NCBI RefSeq assembly: GCF_004377485.1
Contig: NZ_SNTY01000014.1
Span: 186,001 to 250,000 of the forward strand
DNA from: Alkanindiges illinoisensis
GTDB lineage: Bacteria > Pseudomonadota > Gammaproteobacteria > Pseudomonadales > Moraxellaceae
DNA length: 64,000 nucleotides
Direction: 5' to 3'
In this document: positions 26,046 to 36,004 of the stretch, one piece after another
How positions within the stretch are numbered: the stretch's first letter is position 1
Layout: every line of letters starts with the position of its first letter
The notes under the pieces: model-generated
What the model saw: the letters and a program-made list of their open reading frames with translations, nothing else
What the model was told of the DNA's origin: nothing
The model's database searches: none
Position numbers and translations under genes: made by a program

Positions 26046-26975
26046 ATGAACGCCACCGTGACTAGCCCAACAGTTAATACGCAAGTTGCTTCAAATAACT
26101 CAATTAAGGCGAATGCCATCAAGGCCAGCTTCCCGGTACGTCGTATGGACTTTGAATTTAATCAGGTTCCTGAGTACTGGATGAATGGCTCTGCAGGCCT
26201 AACCCATTTTATGACTGCCTTGTCTGCCTTGTTTCCGGATGGCGAGAAGTTCTTTGTGGACAGCACCCGTGCGGTGCGTAATGATCCCAAGCTGGCTGAT
26301 CCCTACATGCAAAAGGAAATCTCGGCCTTTATCGGTCAGGAGGCCATGCACTCCAAAGAGCACGTTGGGTTTAATCAGTCTGCCAATTTTTATGGCCATG
26401 ATGTTAAAGGTCTGGAAAAGAAAACCAATACGGTAATCCAGACTTTCCGTAAAGGTTTTTTGAAAGTTGCCAAGCCTTTTGGTATTACACAGGAAATGAT
26501 CGACCTGACTGCAACCACAGCGCTGGAACATTTTACGGCGACTATTGCTTCCCAGTTACTGCGCAATGAAGAAATTCAGATCAAAATGACCGACGAAACC
26601 ATGTACCGTCTGTGGATGTGGCATGCTGTTGAGGAAAATGAACACAAAGCTGTCGTGTATGATGTGTTTGAAACCCTGTATGGCCGTGGCCCGAAAGCCT
26701 ATGTCCTGCGTAATACGGCGCTGGTTGTTGCGATGGCTGCCTTATTCTGTACCCAGTCTTATTTTGTATACAGCTTGCTGAAAAATGATAACAAGCTCAA
26801 TGCTAAAGAATTGGGCAGTATTTTCAAATATGGCTACAGCTTAAAGCATGGCATTATCACTGGCATGATTCCAGAACTGGTTGATTATTTCCGTCCTGGT
26901 TTCCATCCCAATGACCATGACACCAATGCGCTGTTGGCTCGCTGGAAAGAAAAGCTGGGTTTTAATACTCATTAA
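26046..26975 (+). CDS. PF10118 'metal-dependent hydrolase' family protein, paralogue 1
   Basis: 309 aa. The family is named for a predicted metal-dependent hydrolase, but the ligands visible here fit a ferritin-like diiron four-helix bundle: Glu67 (DGEKFF), Glu99-x-x-His102 (QEAMHSKEH), Glu161 (ALEHFTA) and Glu197-x-x-His200 (HAVEENEHKAVVYDV). One membrane segment lies at about 222-245 (NTALVVAMAALFCTQSYFVYSLL), after the diiron part. The C-terminus ends YFRPGFHPNDHDTNALLARWKEKLGF. Start is the ATG at 26046 after AAGAGGAAA. It is followed by its own terminator and a paralogue (27242) with the same upstream element. Substrate is unknown; relatives occur in lipid- and alkane-using bacteria. Confidence 0.85.
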   Translation: MNATVTSPTVNTQVASNNSIKANAIKASFPVRRMDFEFNQVPEYWMNGSAGLTHFMTALSALFPDGEKFFVDSTRAVRNDPKLADPYMQKEISAFIGQEAMHSKEHVGFNQSANFYGHDVKGLEKKTNTVIQTFRKGFLKVAKPFGITQEMIDLTATTALEHFTATIASQLLRNEEIQIKMTDETMYRLWMWHAVEENEHKAVVYDVFETLYGRGPKAYVLRNTALVVAMAALFCTQSYFVYSLLKNDNKLNAKELGSIFKYGYSLKHGIITGMIPELVDYFRPGFHPNDHDTNALLARWKEKLGFNTH

Positions 26976-27015
26976 AACCTAAGGGTTGCACGTTTACTCA
27001 CTTGTTGTGCTTTAT

Positions 27016-27041
27016 AGCGGCTAATCATAGCCGCTTTTTTA
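27016..27041 (+). terminator. Intrinsic terminator after PF10118 gene 1
   Basis: Stem AGCGGCT (27016-27022) / AGCCGCT (27029-27035) with a 6-nt loop and six T. It shows the two paralogues are separate transcription units. Confidence 0.85.
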
Positions 27042-27117
27042 TTTAATAAAATTTAACAACAGTCATTGAAATTTAAATTAAGGTAAATAATAAAACACCT
27101 TTAGCGGCATAGTTTGT

Positions 27118-27156
27118 TTGTCCCTAAGTGATAAAAGCCTGTCCTGTTTAGCACTA
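27118..27156 (+). promoter_or_regulatory. Conserved upstream element, copy 2 (before PF10118 gene 2)
   Basis: The second copy of the 39-nt block, starting TTGTCCCTAAGTGATAA and ending GCACTA, 33/39 identical to 25932-25970. It ends 85 nt before the ATG at 27242. Conservation is much higher than in the flanking non-coding DNA, which implies function. Confidence 0.6.
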
Positions 27157-27241
27157 ATTTTTATATCTAAATCTTTTATGATCAGAAATATAGTTGCAAA
27201 AAGGCCACTATTTGGGTCCTATGCAAACAGGAGGGAATATC

Positions 27242-28150
27242 ATGAATGCCAAAGTATCTCCACAGCCTAATATCTCCGCAGCGCAAGGTGATGTAGTCAA
27301 AGCCAGCTTCCCGGTACGTCGTATGGATTTTGAGTTTCAGCAGGTGCCACGCTACTGGGCAGACCATGATGCAGGCCTAACCCATTTTATGACTGCCTTG
27401 TCTGCCTTGTTTCCGGATGGCGAGAAGTTCTTTGTGGATAGTACCCGTGCAGTACGTAACGATCCCAAGCTGGCTGATCCCTACATGCAAAAGGAAATCT
27501 CGGCCTTTATCGGTCAGGAAGCCATGCACTCCAAAGAACATCTGGCTTTTAATGCCGCAGCGCAGGCCTATGGCTATGACGTGCGCAGGCTGGAAAACAT
27601 GACCGGTGCTTTGATCAAAAATACTACTCGTGTGGTCGGCAAGCTACTCAAGCCCTTTGGTTTTACACAGGAAATGATTGGTTTAACTGGAACCTGTGCG
27701 CTGGAACATTTTACCGCGACCATTGCTGCTGAATTGCTGCGTAACCCTGAAGTTCAGGCCATGTTTAAAGACCAAACCATGTACCGCTTGTGGATGTGGC
27801 ATGCGGTTGAGGAAAATGAACACAAAGCCGTGGTGTTTGATGTATATGCCACCCTGTATGGTCGTGGCCCAAAAGCCTACAGTATGCGTGTTGCAGCCAT
27901 GGTGCTGGCCATGGTATTTATTTTTATCACCCAATCCTATTTTACCGCGCGCCTGATGAAACAGGATAAAAAACTAACCTGGAAAGACACCAGATACATG
28001 ATCAAATTCATGTATGGCCGCAAGGGTTTTATGACCCGGCAGATTCCTGAATTGCTGGCATTTTTCCGGCCAAATTTTCATCCCAATGATTTTGACACTG
28101 ATGCATTACTAGCTCAGTGGAAACAAAAACTAGGCTTTGTCAGTGCTTAA
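27242..28150 (+). CDS. PF10118 'metal-dependent hydrolase' family protein, paralogue 2
   Basis: 302 aa, with the same architecture as the gene at 26046: diiron-type ligands Glu61, Glu93-x-x-His96, Glu155 and Glu191-x-x-His194, then a membrane segment (AAMVLAMVFIFITQSYFTARLM) and the ending FFRPNFHPNDFDTDALLAQWKQKLGF. The region GLTHFMTALSALFPDG through QEAMHSKEH is identical in protein to paralogue 1 and nearly identical in DNA, while the flanks diverge. Starts at the ATG at 27242 after CAGGAGGGAA. Followed by a strong terminator. Confidence 0.85.
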   Translation: MNAKVSPQPNISAAQGDVVKASFPVRRMDFEFQQVPRYWADHDAGLTHFMTALSALFPDGEKFFVDSTRAVRNDPKLADPYMQKEISAFIGQEAMHSKEHLAFNAAAQAYGYDVRRLENMTGALIKNTTRVVGKLLKPFGFTQEMIGLTGTCALEHFTATIAAELLRNPEVQAMFKDQTMYRLWMWHAVEENEHKAVVFDVYATLYGRGPKAYSMRVAAMVLAMVFIFITQSYFTARLMKQDKKLTWKDTRYMIKFMYGRKGFMTRQIPELLAFFRPNFHPNDFDTDALLAQWKQKLGFVSA

Positions 28151-28220
28151 ATAGACTTTGAAATCAAGGTTGTATTTATAGCTTAGGTAACTTAAACCAG
28201 ATAAATTCATCCAGTCAATT

Positions 28221-28245
28221 GCGGTCTACCAGACCGCTTTTTTTA
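28221..28245 (+). terminator. Intrinsic terminator after PF10118 gene 2
   Basis: Perfect 7-bp stem GCGGTCT (28221-28227) / AGACCGC (28231-28237), 3-nt loop, then seven or more T. Confidence 0.9.
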
Positions 28246-28335
28246 TGGGATATAAACGTGCCTGTTATAGGGTAAAACACTGGGTTTCCAGTAATTGCTT
28301 CACTATAATCATGCTTTAAATTCTGGCGCATCATT

Positions 28336-28821
28336 ATGTCCGCTTTACTTCGTGCAATGACACTGGCTGATGTTCCGGCAGTCTATGCCATTGAACAGCA
28401 GGTGCAAACCCATCCGTGGAGCCAGCAGTTATTTATGGACAGTATTGCCGCAGGTCATCACTGTACAGTGCTGGAACAGCAGGATAGGGAACGAAGCCAG
28501 ATTGTCGGGTTTTGTATTTTACAGCCAGTGCTGGATGAAGCCAATTTGTTGCTTATGGCCATTGCCCAAGCCAGCCAGAAACAGGGTTTGGGCTATCAAT
28601 TGCTTGAGCAATCGATTGATGGACTGGTGAAGGCGCGTGCTAGCCAAGGCTGCAATATGATTTTCCTGGAAGTGCGGCAAAGTAATCAGGCGGCGATTGC
28701 CCTATATGAAAAACTGGGATTTGCCCAGATCGACCTGCGCAAGAATTATTATCCAACCAGTACTGGCAAGGAACATGCGGTCATTATGGCACTGACCCTG
28801 AGTATGAATTTTGCTCAATAA
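28336..28821 (+). CDS. rimI: Ribosomal-protein-alanine N-acetyltransferase
   Basis: A 161-aa GNAT-family protein that acetylates the N-terminal alanine of S18 (and perhaps other proteins). Visible features: the N-terminal AMTLADVPAVYAIEQQVQTHPWSQQLF (RimI-type HPW), the acetyl-CoA loop AQASQKQGLGYQLLEQSI (Q/R-x-x-G-x-G/A type) and the C-terminal FLEVRQSNQAAIALYEKLGF-x-x-x-x-x-RKNYY. The NYYP ending supports RimI over other GNATs. No strong ribosome binding site is visible before the ATG. Confidence 0.9.
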   Translation: MSALLRAMTLADVPAVYAIEQQVQTHPWSQQLFMDSIAAGHHCTVLEQQDRERSQIVGFCILQPVLDEANLLLMAIAQASQKQGLGYQLLEQSIDGLVKARASQGCNMIFLEVRQSNQAAIALYEKLGFAQIDLRKNYYPTSTGKEHAVIMALTLSMNFAQ

Positions 28822-28878
28822 ACAACTTGGAAAAACAGCAGGGCAGCTTGGTCAACTCATAAAAAGACACAAGCGCGG

Positions 28879-29655
28879 TTAATAGATCTGGATCATCTGA
28901 TTAATAGGACCTAAGGACTTGCTGAGTTCCTCAATTTCCTGGTCACTTAAATGATCAGGCAGACAGGTCCATTGGCCATTCATTAGCACTTCCAGCGCTG
29001 CAAATTGTGCTTTGTACTTCATTTTGGGAGCGCTGGGCACCCAGTAACCTAGATACACATAGGGCAACTGGTTGCGTTTGGCCCATTCAATTTGTTGTAA
29101 AATGGCAAAAGTCCCCAGACTACGTTGCGGCAAATCGGGATCAAAAAAAGTATAAACCGCCGAAATGCCATCATCCAGATGGTCACAGGTGGCAACCGCC
29201 ATCAGTTGGTCACCCAGCCACATTTCCAGAAAAAAGCTGTTGGTGCAGCTATCGACCAGAAATTTTTCAAACTGTTCACGGCTTGGTGGATACATATCGC
29301 CATCAGCATGGCGTAGCCGGATATAGCGTTCATAGAGCTGGTAATGCACATCTGTGGCATGGTAGGTCGCACGGGTTTCCAGCCTTAAGTCTTTATTGCG
29401 CTTTAAGGCTTTTTGCTGGCTGCTATTGATTTTAAATGAATTTACACGAATACGGGCAGACAGGCACTGGCGGCAATGATTGCATTCCGGACGGTAGACA
29501 AAATCGCCACTACGCCGAAATCCCTGGCGTGATAATTCAGAGAGCGTCACAGTATCAATCCGCTTGACCGGATCCAGAAATACCATACGCGCGGCCCGCC
29601 CTTCAATGTAACTACACTGATGCGGCGGTGTAATGTAGTACTGAATGTCCTTCAT
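28879..29655 (-). CDS. bpt: Aspartate/glutamate leucyltransferase
   Basis: A 258-aa Bpt/Ate-type aminoacyl-tRNA-protein transferase that adds Leu to N-terminal Asp/Glu, feeding the N-degron (ClpS-ClpAP) pathway. Motifs: the N-terminal CSYIEGRAARMVFLDP, the Cys pair CNHCRQC around residues 60-66, and AVYTFFDPDLPQRSLGTFAILQQIEWAKRNQLPYVYLGYW. Situated 51 bp downstream of aat on the same strand, a conserved pair with the same pathway role. Confidence 0.94.
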   Translation of the reverse strand: MKDIQYYITPPHQCSYIEGRAARMVFLDPVKRIDTVTLSELSRQGFRRSGDFVYRPECNHCRQCLSARIRVNSFKINSSQQKALKRNKDLRLETRATYHATDVHYQLYERYIRLRHADGDMYPPSREQFEKFLVDSCTNSFFLEMWLGDQLMAVATCDHLDDGISAVYTFFDPDLPQRSLGTFAILQQIEWAKRNQLPYVYLGYWVPSAPKMKYKAQFAALEVLMNGQWTCLPDHLSDQEIEELSKSLGPINQMIQIY

Positions 29656-29706
29656 GGTGGACTAATATAAACGGCCCTTTATCTGGTTAACATAATCCGA
29701 TATGGC

Positions 29707-30474
29707 TTAGTGAATCAAGTCCAAAAACGCATCAGTTGTTAATATATATTGAGTGGGAAATGCCCGCGCTGTAAATGCTTGCCAGTTGGGTGGTACCTGC
29801 ATGATGACAGTTTTAAGCTGCTGTAAGAAGTCACGGCGCGGCAGGGTAGTAGCACCCAAGCTCAGCAGGTGATCATTGGGCAGCTGACAATCAACCCAGG
29901 CAAAATCTGAGGCAGCACACAATTTCATCAAAAAGCAAAATGCCATTTTGGAGACATCAGTCTGGCGGCTAAACATGGATTCACCAAAAAATGCCCGGCC
30001 AATTTGCACGCCATATAAACCACCCACCAGCTGCGTACCTTCCCAGACCTCTACACTGTGTGCCAGTCCAGCCTCGTGCAAATCCGTATAGCCTGCAATA
30101 ATGCCTTCGGTAATCCACGTTTCCTGTGCATAGGCACGCGGTTCGGCACAGGCGCGCACTACCTGCTCAAATGCATGGCTAAGGGTAATGGTATAGCGGT
30201 CTTTTTTGAGCTGGCGAAGCAGGGATTTGCTGGGCTGAAACTGCTTTGGGTAAATAATGCAGCGTGGGTCAGGACTCCACCAGCAAATCGGGTCATCCTT
30301 GGAAAACCACGGAAAAATACCGTGGCAGTAGGCTTCCAGCAAAGTGGAAGGCGACAGGTCTGCACCAATGCCAACAATGCCCTCACCTTGTGGATCAACC
30401 TGTTCGGGATTAGGGAACTGAAACTGGCTGACAGGCAATCTCATACGTGGAATCCTGTGCAATGAAAGCTCCAT
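29707..30474 (-). CDS. aat: Leucyl/phenylalanyl-tRNA-protein transferase
   Basis: 255 aa; conjugates Leu or Phe to N-terminal Lys/Arg in the bacterial N-degron pathway. Motifs: FPNPEQVDPQGEGIVGIGADLSP, LLEAYCHGIFPWF, CWWSPDPRCI, SVEVWEGTQLVGGLYGVQIGRAFFGESMFS and SKMAF. Followed by bpt; separated from upstream trxB by a terminator and 117 bp, so it probably has its own promoter. Confidence 0.95.
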   Translation of the reverse strand: MELSLHRIPRMRLPVSQFQFPNPEQVDPQGEGIVGIGADLSPSTLLEAYCHGIFPWFSKDDPICWWSPDPRCIIYPKQFQPSKSLLRQLKKDRYTITLSHAFEQVVRACAEPRAYAQETWITEGIIAGYTDLHEAGLAHSVEVWEGTQLVGGLYGVQIGRAFFGESMFSRQTDVSKMAFCFLMKLCAASDFAWVDCQLPNDHLLSLGATTLPRRDFLQQLKTVIMQVPPNWQAFTARAFPTQYILTTDAFLDLIH

Positions 30475-30523
30475 AGTAAGGGATTTTAACCACTAACCAC
30501 TGTTCAAAATAACAATTTGCCCA

Positions 30524-30561
30524 TAAAAAAACCGTGCCTATTTTGAAACAGACACGGTTTT
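30524..30561 (-). terminator. Intrinsic terminator after trxB
   Basis: Stem AAAACCGTG (30527-30535) / CACGGTTTT (30553-30561). In the minus-strand reading it is followed by a T-run (complement of the A-run ending at 30524), positioned 30 nt after the trxB stop. Confidence 0.82.
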
Positions 30562-30591
30562 GGCGCTTACTCAGATTAAATCAATAACAGC

Positions 30592-31930
<1,339 letters not shown>

Positions 31931-34900
31931 ATGAACCCAGCAGCGGGCGCATATGCGCAGCGAATTTTACTGACAGTATTTCTGGCATCGTTTGGTATCT
32001 ATTTGCTGATAGCAACCATCACTTATACCCCGTTTGATCCGGGCTGGACGCATGTGTCCAGTGACACGCTCACGGTGAGTAATGCCAGTGGGGTAGCGGG
32101 TGCATGGATTGCCGATTTGCTGTATGGATTTTTTGGCCGTGCAGCCTTTTTGTTGCCGGTTTTTATTCTGATTGAAGCAATTCAGCTCTGGTGGCCGCAC
32201 AGTTTTTTAAGCCGTCCATTCCGCTTGGCCGCCGAAGTGTTTTTGCTGATGATCATGGCGGCCCTGTTTAGCCTGCACTGGCTGGAACCAGCAGATACCC
32301 TAAGCAATGCCTCAGGTGGGATTATTGGTTATGAAATTGGCCGTAACCTGCTGGCGCTGATGGGCATGATTTTATCCACAGTCTTTCTGGTTGTACTGCT
32401 GCTGGTAATGGTAACGCTGGCTTTTGGCATTCGCTGGGACAAGACCATGGACGGGCTGGGTAAAATTCCTGGCTTATTGCAGGAACTGTTTTACCGTAAT
32501 GTGCCGGAACGTGAAGCCGCTCCTGATTTAACCATTGCCGATTTTGATAACAAAAGTTTTGCCATCAAGAATACTCACCAAGCTAGCACTGCCCAAAACG
32601 CCAACACCTCTGGCCCAGATCAACTGGAACCAATAGAAACTGCTACAGAAGCTCAGACCGCTTTCAATCCATCTGCTGAACCTCAGGTGATTCAAAGCGG
32701 GGAGCGCTGGACTGCCCAGAGTGCATCTGCCACCGCAGCCACAACAATGGGAGCACTGGGGGCGGCAAGCACCGCAGCAGGGGTTGCCTCAACCAGCACG
32801 CTGGATCATCTGGCCGAACTGGTACAAAAAGCCGATGATGTGCTGGCTGAAACCAACACGCCGATTAGCCTGTCCACCAATGAGGCCACCGCGCAGGTGA
32901 AGGTGATCAATACCCAGATTGAACCCAGTTTTGCCTGGCAGGATAATGACCTGCTGGATGAGTTACTGGGCACGCCTGAAAAAATATTTGCTGCGCCAGC
33001 GCCTGATGCATTTACTGCGGCAACCACTAGTCATGCAGCTAATGGGGTTGCAGTTTCGTCGGATGCACTCGAACGTACCCTGAATATTTTTGAGCAGTCC
33101 TTGGTCGTGACGCCTGAACCTGCCAGCGCAACTGATGCAACCCATCAGTCCGCTTATGGCACGGATACCGACACAGTACAGGATGGTTTACCAGAATCTC
33201 AATTTGCTAAAAACTATGCTGGGCAGTCATTAGATTCAGCCCATAATGCTGATGCACAGCTAGAGAGTGCTTTAACTGCTGCAAGCCCGCAAGCTGTGGC
33301 TCAGCCCACAATTATTCAGCCTACCTCTTCGGCACAGCGCCCATCTACCGAAGAAGATATTGAGGCTCTTATTAAAGAATTTGGACAAAGTGAGCTTGAT
33401 CAGCAGGATGCACTATCACCTTATCCGGACCCGGCTGAGACGCACGATGAATTTGATGCACCCTTAACCGATGCTGCTGGCCGTCCTATCTCGCGTGCCA
33501 TGCAGGTGATCCAGCATCGTGCCACCCTGCCACCCTTGCCGGGTCTTGACTTGCTGGACTTGCCAGACCCTAGCCGCAAGGTGAGCTACACCGCCGAGCA
33601 ACTGGAGCGTTTGTCCAAGTTGCTGGAAATCAAGCTACAGGAATTTAATGTCAAATCCAAAGTAGTTGAAGCCCAGCCCGGCCCGGTCGTCACCCGCTTT
33701 GAGCTGGAACTGGCTCCAGGGGTGAAGGCTTCCAAAGTCACCAATATTTCCCGCGATCTGGCACGTTCCATGTCGATGGCGTCGGTGCGAGTGGTAGAGG
33801 TGATTCCGGGCAAGCCTTACATTGGCATTGAAGTGCCGAACACCTCACGCGAAATGGTACGTCTGATTGAACTGCTGGAAACGCCGACTTATCGCGATCC
33901 GACAGGCATGATTACCATGGCAATGGGCAAGGACATTGCAGGCCGTCCGGTACTGACCGACCTTGCCAAAGCCCCGCACATGCTGGTGGCAGGGACAACC
34001 GGTTCGGGTAAATCGGTAGCGGTAAATGCCATGCTGCTGTCCATGCTACTGAAATATACCCCGCAACAGTTACGTCTGATCCTGATTGATCCCAAGCAAC
34101 TTGAATTGGCTAACTATGGTGATATTCCACATTTGCTGACCCCTGTAGTAACTGACATGAAAGATGCGGTCAGCGCGCTGAACTGGTCGGTCAATGAAAT
34201 GGAACGTCGCTATAAGCTGATGACCTTTTTAAAAGTGCGCAAGATTGATGAGTTCAATCGTAAGGTTAATGAGGCGATTGAACGCGGTGAAGATTTACTG
34301 GATCCGACCTGGAAACCCAATGACAGCGCTGTGCAGGACAGGGCACCGCGCCTGCAACCCTTACCATTGATTGTAATTGTGGCGGATGAATTTGCCGACA
34401 TGATCATGCAGGTGGGTAAAAAAGCTGAAGAACTGATTACCCGTCTGGCTCAAAAATCACGGGCAGCGGGGATTCATCTGATGCTGGCCACCCAGCGTCC
34501 TTCGGTTGATGTCATCACAGGTTTGATTAAAGCCAATATTCCAACCCGTGTGGCCTTACGTGTCAATAGCAAGATTGATTCCCGTACCATTCTGGATGGC
34601 GGCGGCGCTGAGGATCTGCTGGGTCATGGCGACATGCTGTTTTTGGCACCGGGTAAGATTGAACCGGAGCGGGTACATGGCGCGTTCATCAGTGATGATG
34701 AAGTCAACCGGATTTGTGATGCGTGGCGTGAGCGTGGCAGCCCGGATTATGTCGATGACATTTTAACGCCGTATGATGAAGAAGGCGGCTCCAGCCGTGG
34801 TTTTGAATCCGAGGATGGCGGTGGCGCTGACCGTGACCCGATGTATGATCAAGCCGTGCAGTTTGTACTGGAAACCCGCAAGTGTTCAGCTTCGGCTTTG

Positions 34901-35014
34901 CAGCGCAAGTTTAGTCTTGGCTATAACCGTGCTGCGCGCCTGATTGATAATATGGAAGACGCGGGCATCATTAGTCCAATGGGGCCAAGTGGCAAGCGCG
35001 ATATTCTGGTTTGA
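31931..35014 (+). CDS. ftsK: DNA translocase FtsK
   Basis: A 1027-aa septal DNA pump that aligns chromosome termini for dimer resolution at division. About four membrane helices lie in residues 10-165, then a Gln/Ala/Thr-rich, acidic linker from about 190 to 560. The motor domain has Walker [16 protein letters not shown] near residue 690 and Walker [15 protein letters not shown] near 812. A C-terminal gamma winged-helix domain ([43 protein letters not shown]) recognises KOPS. All key residues look intact. Short Shine-Dalgarno (AGGAC) before the ATG. The linker is shorter than in E. coli FtsK. Confidence 0.97.
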   Translation: MNPAAGAYAQRILLTVFLASFGIYLLIATITYTPFDPGWTHVSSDTLTVSNASGVAGAWIADLLYGFFGRAAFLLPVFILIEAIQLWWPHSFLSRPFRLAAEVFLLMIMAALFSLHWLEPADTLSNASGGIIGYEIGRNLLALMGMILSTVFLVVLLLVMVTLAFGIRWDKTMDGLGKIPGLLQELFYRNVPEREAAPDLTIADFDNKSFAIKNTHQASTAQNANTSGPDQLEPIETATEAQTAFNPSAEPQVIQSGERWTAQSASATAATTMGALGAASTAAGVASTSTLDHLAELVQKADDVLAETNTPISLSTNEATAQVKVINTQIEPSFAWQDNDLLDELLGTPEKIFAAPAPDAFTAATTSHAANGVAVSSDALERTLNIFEQSLVVTPEPASATDATHQSAYGTDTDTVQDGLPESQFAKNYAGQSLDSAHNADAQLESALTAASPQAVAQPTIIQPTSSAQRPSTEEDIEALIKEFGQSELDQQDALSPYPDPAETHDEFDAPLTDAAGRPISRAMQVIQHRATLPPLPGLDLLDLPDPSRKVSYTAEQLERLSKLLEIKLQEFNVKSKVVEAQPGPVVTRFELELAPGVKASKVTNISRDLARSMSMASVRVVEVIPGKPYIGIEVPNTSREMVRLIELLETPTYRDPTGMITMAMGKDIAGRPVLTDLAKAPHMLVAGTTGSGKSVAVNAMLLSMLLKYTPQQLRLILIDPKQLELANYGDIPHLLTPVVTDMKDAVSALNWSVNEMERRYKLMTFLKVRKIDEFNRKVNEAIERGEDLLDPTWKPNDSAVQDRAPRLQPLPLIVIVADEFADMIMQVGKKAEELITRLAQKSRAAGIHLMLATQRPSVDVITGLIKANIPTRVALRVNSKIDSRTILDGGGAEDLLGHGDMLFLAPGKIEPERVHGAFISDDEVNRICDAWRERGSPDYVDDILTPYDEEGGSSRGFESEDGGGADRDPMYDQAVQFVLETRKCSASALQRKFSLGYNRAARLIDNMEDAGIISPMGPSGKRDILV

Positions 35015-35041
35015 TAAATCAGGTGTAATGAGTTAGGCCCG

Positions 35042-35635
35042 ATGGATGAGATAGCTTACCCAGAGCAACTGATCTATTGGCTTTTAGCTGATCAGCAGCG
35101 TATGCAGATTTTGCAAATCGCTGCTGATTTTTGCCGAAAAAACCATTTAAATGATTGGTGCCTAGCGGCAGGTTTTGTTAGAAATCTGGTCTGGGATCAT
35201 CTGCATAATTACACTGATGCAACTGCACTGAATGATATTGACCTGATCTATTTTAATTCTGCAAACACTCTTGAGGACATTGACCTAAAGTTTGAGCAGG
35301 AATTAAAGCAATTAATGGATATCAATTGGTCAGTCAAAAATCAGGCTCGCATGCATACGCGTAATCATGATTTGCCTTATAAAAATATTGCTGAGGCCAT
35401 GAGCTACTGGCCCGAAGTAGAAACGGCTGTGGGTGTTTATCTATCAGAAAATGAAATTAGAGTCGTTGCGCCATTTGGCTTAAAATCCTTATTTGAGGGA
35501 ACAATCAGCTTGAATCCAAAACGACCAAAGCCGGAAATTTTTTATCAAAGAATTCAGCAAAAAAGATGGCTGGAAAAATGGCCTGAGTTACAGATAAGAA
35601 AAATGATAATAAGGCGAGGGTATAAAAATGAATAA
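35042..35635 (+). CDS. Nucleotidyltransferase family protein (NTP_transf_6 / DUF925-type)
   Basis: A 197-aa protein resembling the PF06042 family: CLAAGFVRNLVWDHLHNYTDATALNDIDLIYFN contains the nucleotidyltransferase-fold pattern with the D-I-D-L metal-binding pair, followed by WSVKNQARMHTRNHDLPYKNIAEAMSYWPEVETAVGVYL and FGLKSLFEGTISLNPKRP. Members are predicted cytoplasmic nucleotidyltransferases of unknown substrate. It starts 27 nt after ftsK and overlaps the next ORF by 8 nt. More AT-rich than ftsK, suggesting a later arrival. Confidence 0.8.
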   Translation: MDEIAYPEQLIYWLLADQQRMQILQIAADFCRKNHLNDWCLAAGFVRNLVWDHLHNYTDATALNDIDLIYFNSANTLEDIDLKFEQELKQLMDINWSVKNQARMHTRNHDLPYKNIAEAMSYWPEVETAVGVYLSENEIRVVAPFGLKSLFEGTISLNPKRPKPEIFYQRIQQKRWLEKWPELQIRKMIIRRGYKNE

Positions 35636-36002
35636 AGAACAAATCTGGATATTTATATCTTATGGGTGGACTGAAATTGGTTTATCTGAGAAGGAAATAG
35701 ATGATTTATTTGGCAGAATGAATATTAATCCTAATAATTTAAATGAAGTAAGAAAAGCAATTTTTTGGGAATACTGCGGTGCATTTGCAGTGTATACACT
35801 CTGGTCTTTTTTAACGGCAGGAATCATATTGCCTGATTGGGGCTTTAAAGAAAAATACATCATATCAAAAGTGTCTAACTGGCTACGAAAGCCAGTCATA
35901 TTTTCATTATTTAATCCGCTTTGGCTATTAGGCTATCTATTCGCTTGTCTAATCGCTTTAAGTGGATGGCTAAAAATATTAAAAAGAATTCAAAAATTAT
36001 AA
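35628..36002 (+). CDS. Hypothetical small membrane protein
   Basis: 124 aa (MNKEQIWIFISYGWTEIGLSEKEIDDLFGRMNI...), overlapping the nucleotidyltransferase gene by 8 nt. One probable membrane segment lies at about 48-68 (YCGAFAVYTLWSFLTAGIIL) and another at about 92-115 (FSLFNPLWLLGYLFACLIALSGW), with a basic C-terminus. No family is recognised. AT-rich like its neighbour. It ends 2 nt before the end of the convergent MFS gene. The overlap suggests co-translation with 35042-35635, but no functional link is known. Confidence 0.6.
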   Translation: MNKEQIWIFISYGWTEIGLSEKEIDDLFGRMNINPNNLNEVRKAIFWEYCGAFAVYTLWSFLTAGIILPDWGFKEKYIISKVSNWLRKPVIFSLFNPLWLLGYLFACLIALSGWLKILKRIQKL

Positions 36003-36004
36003 TT

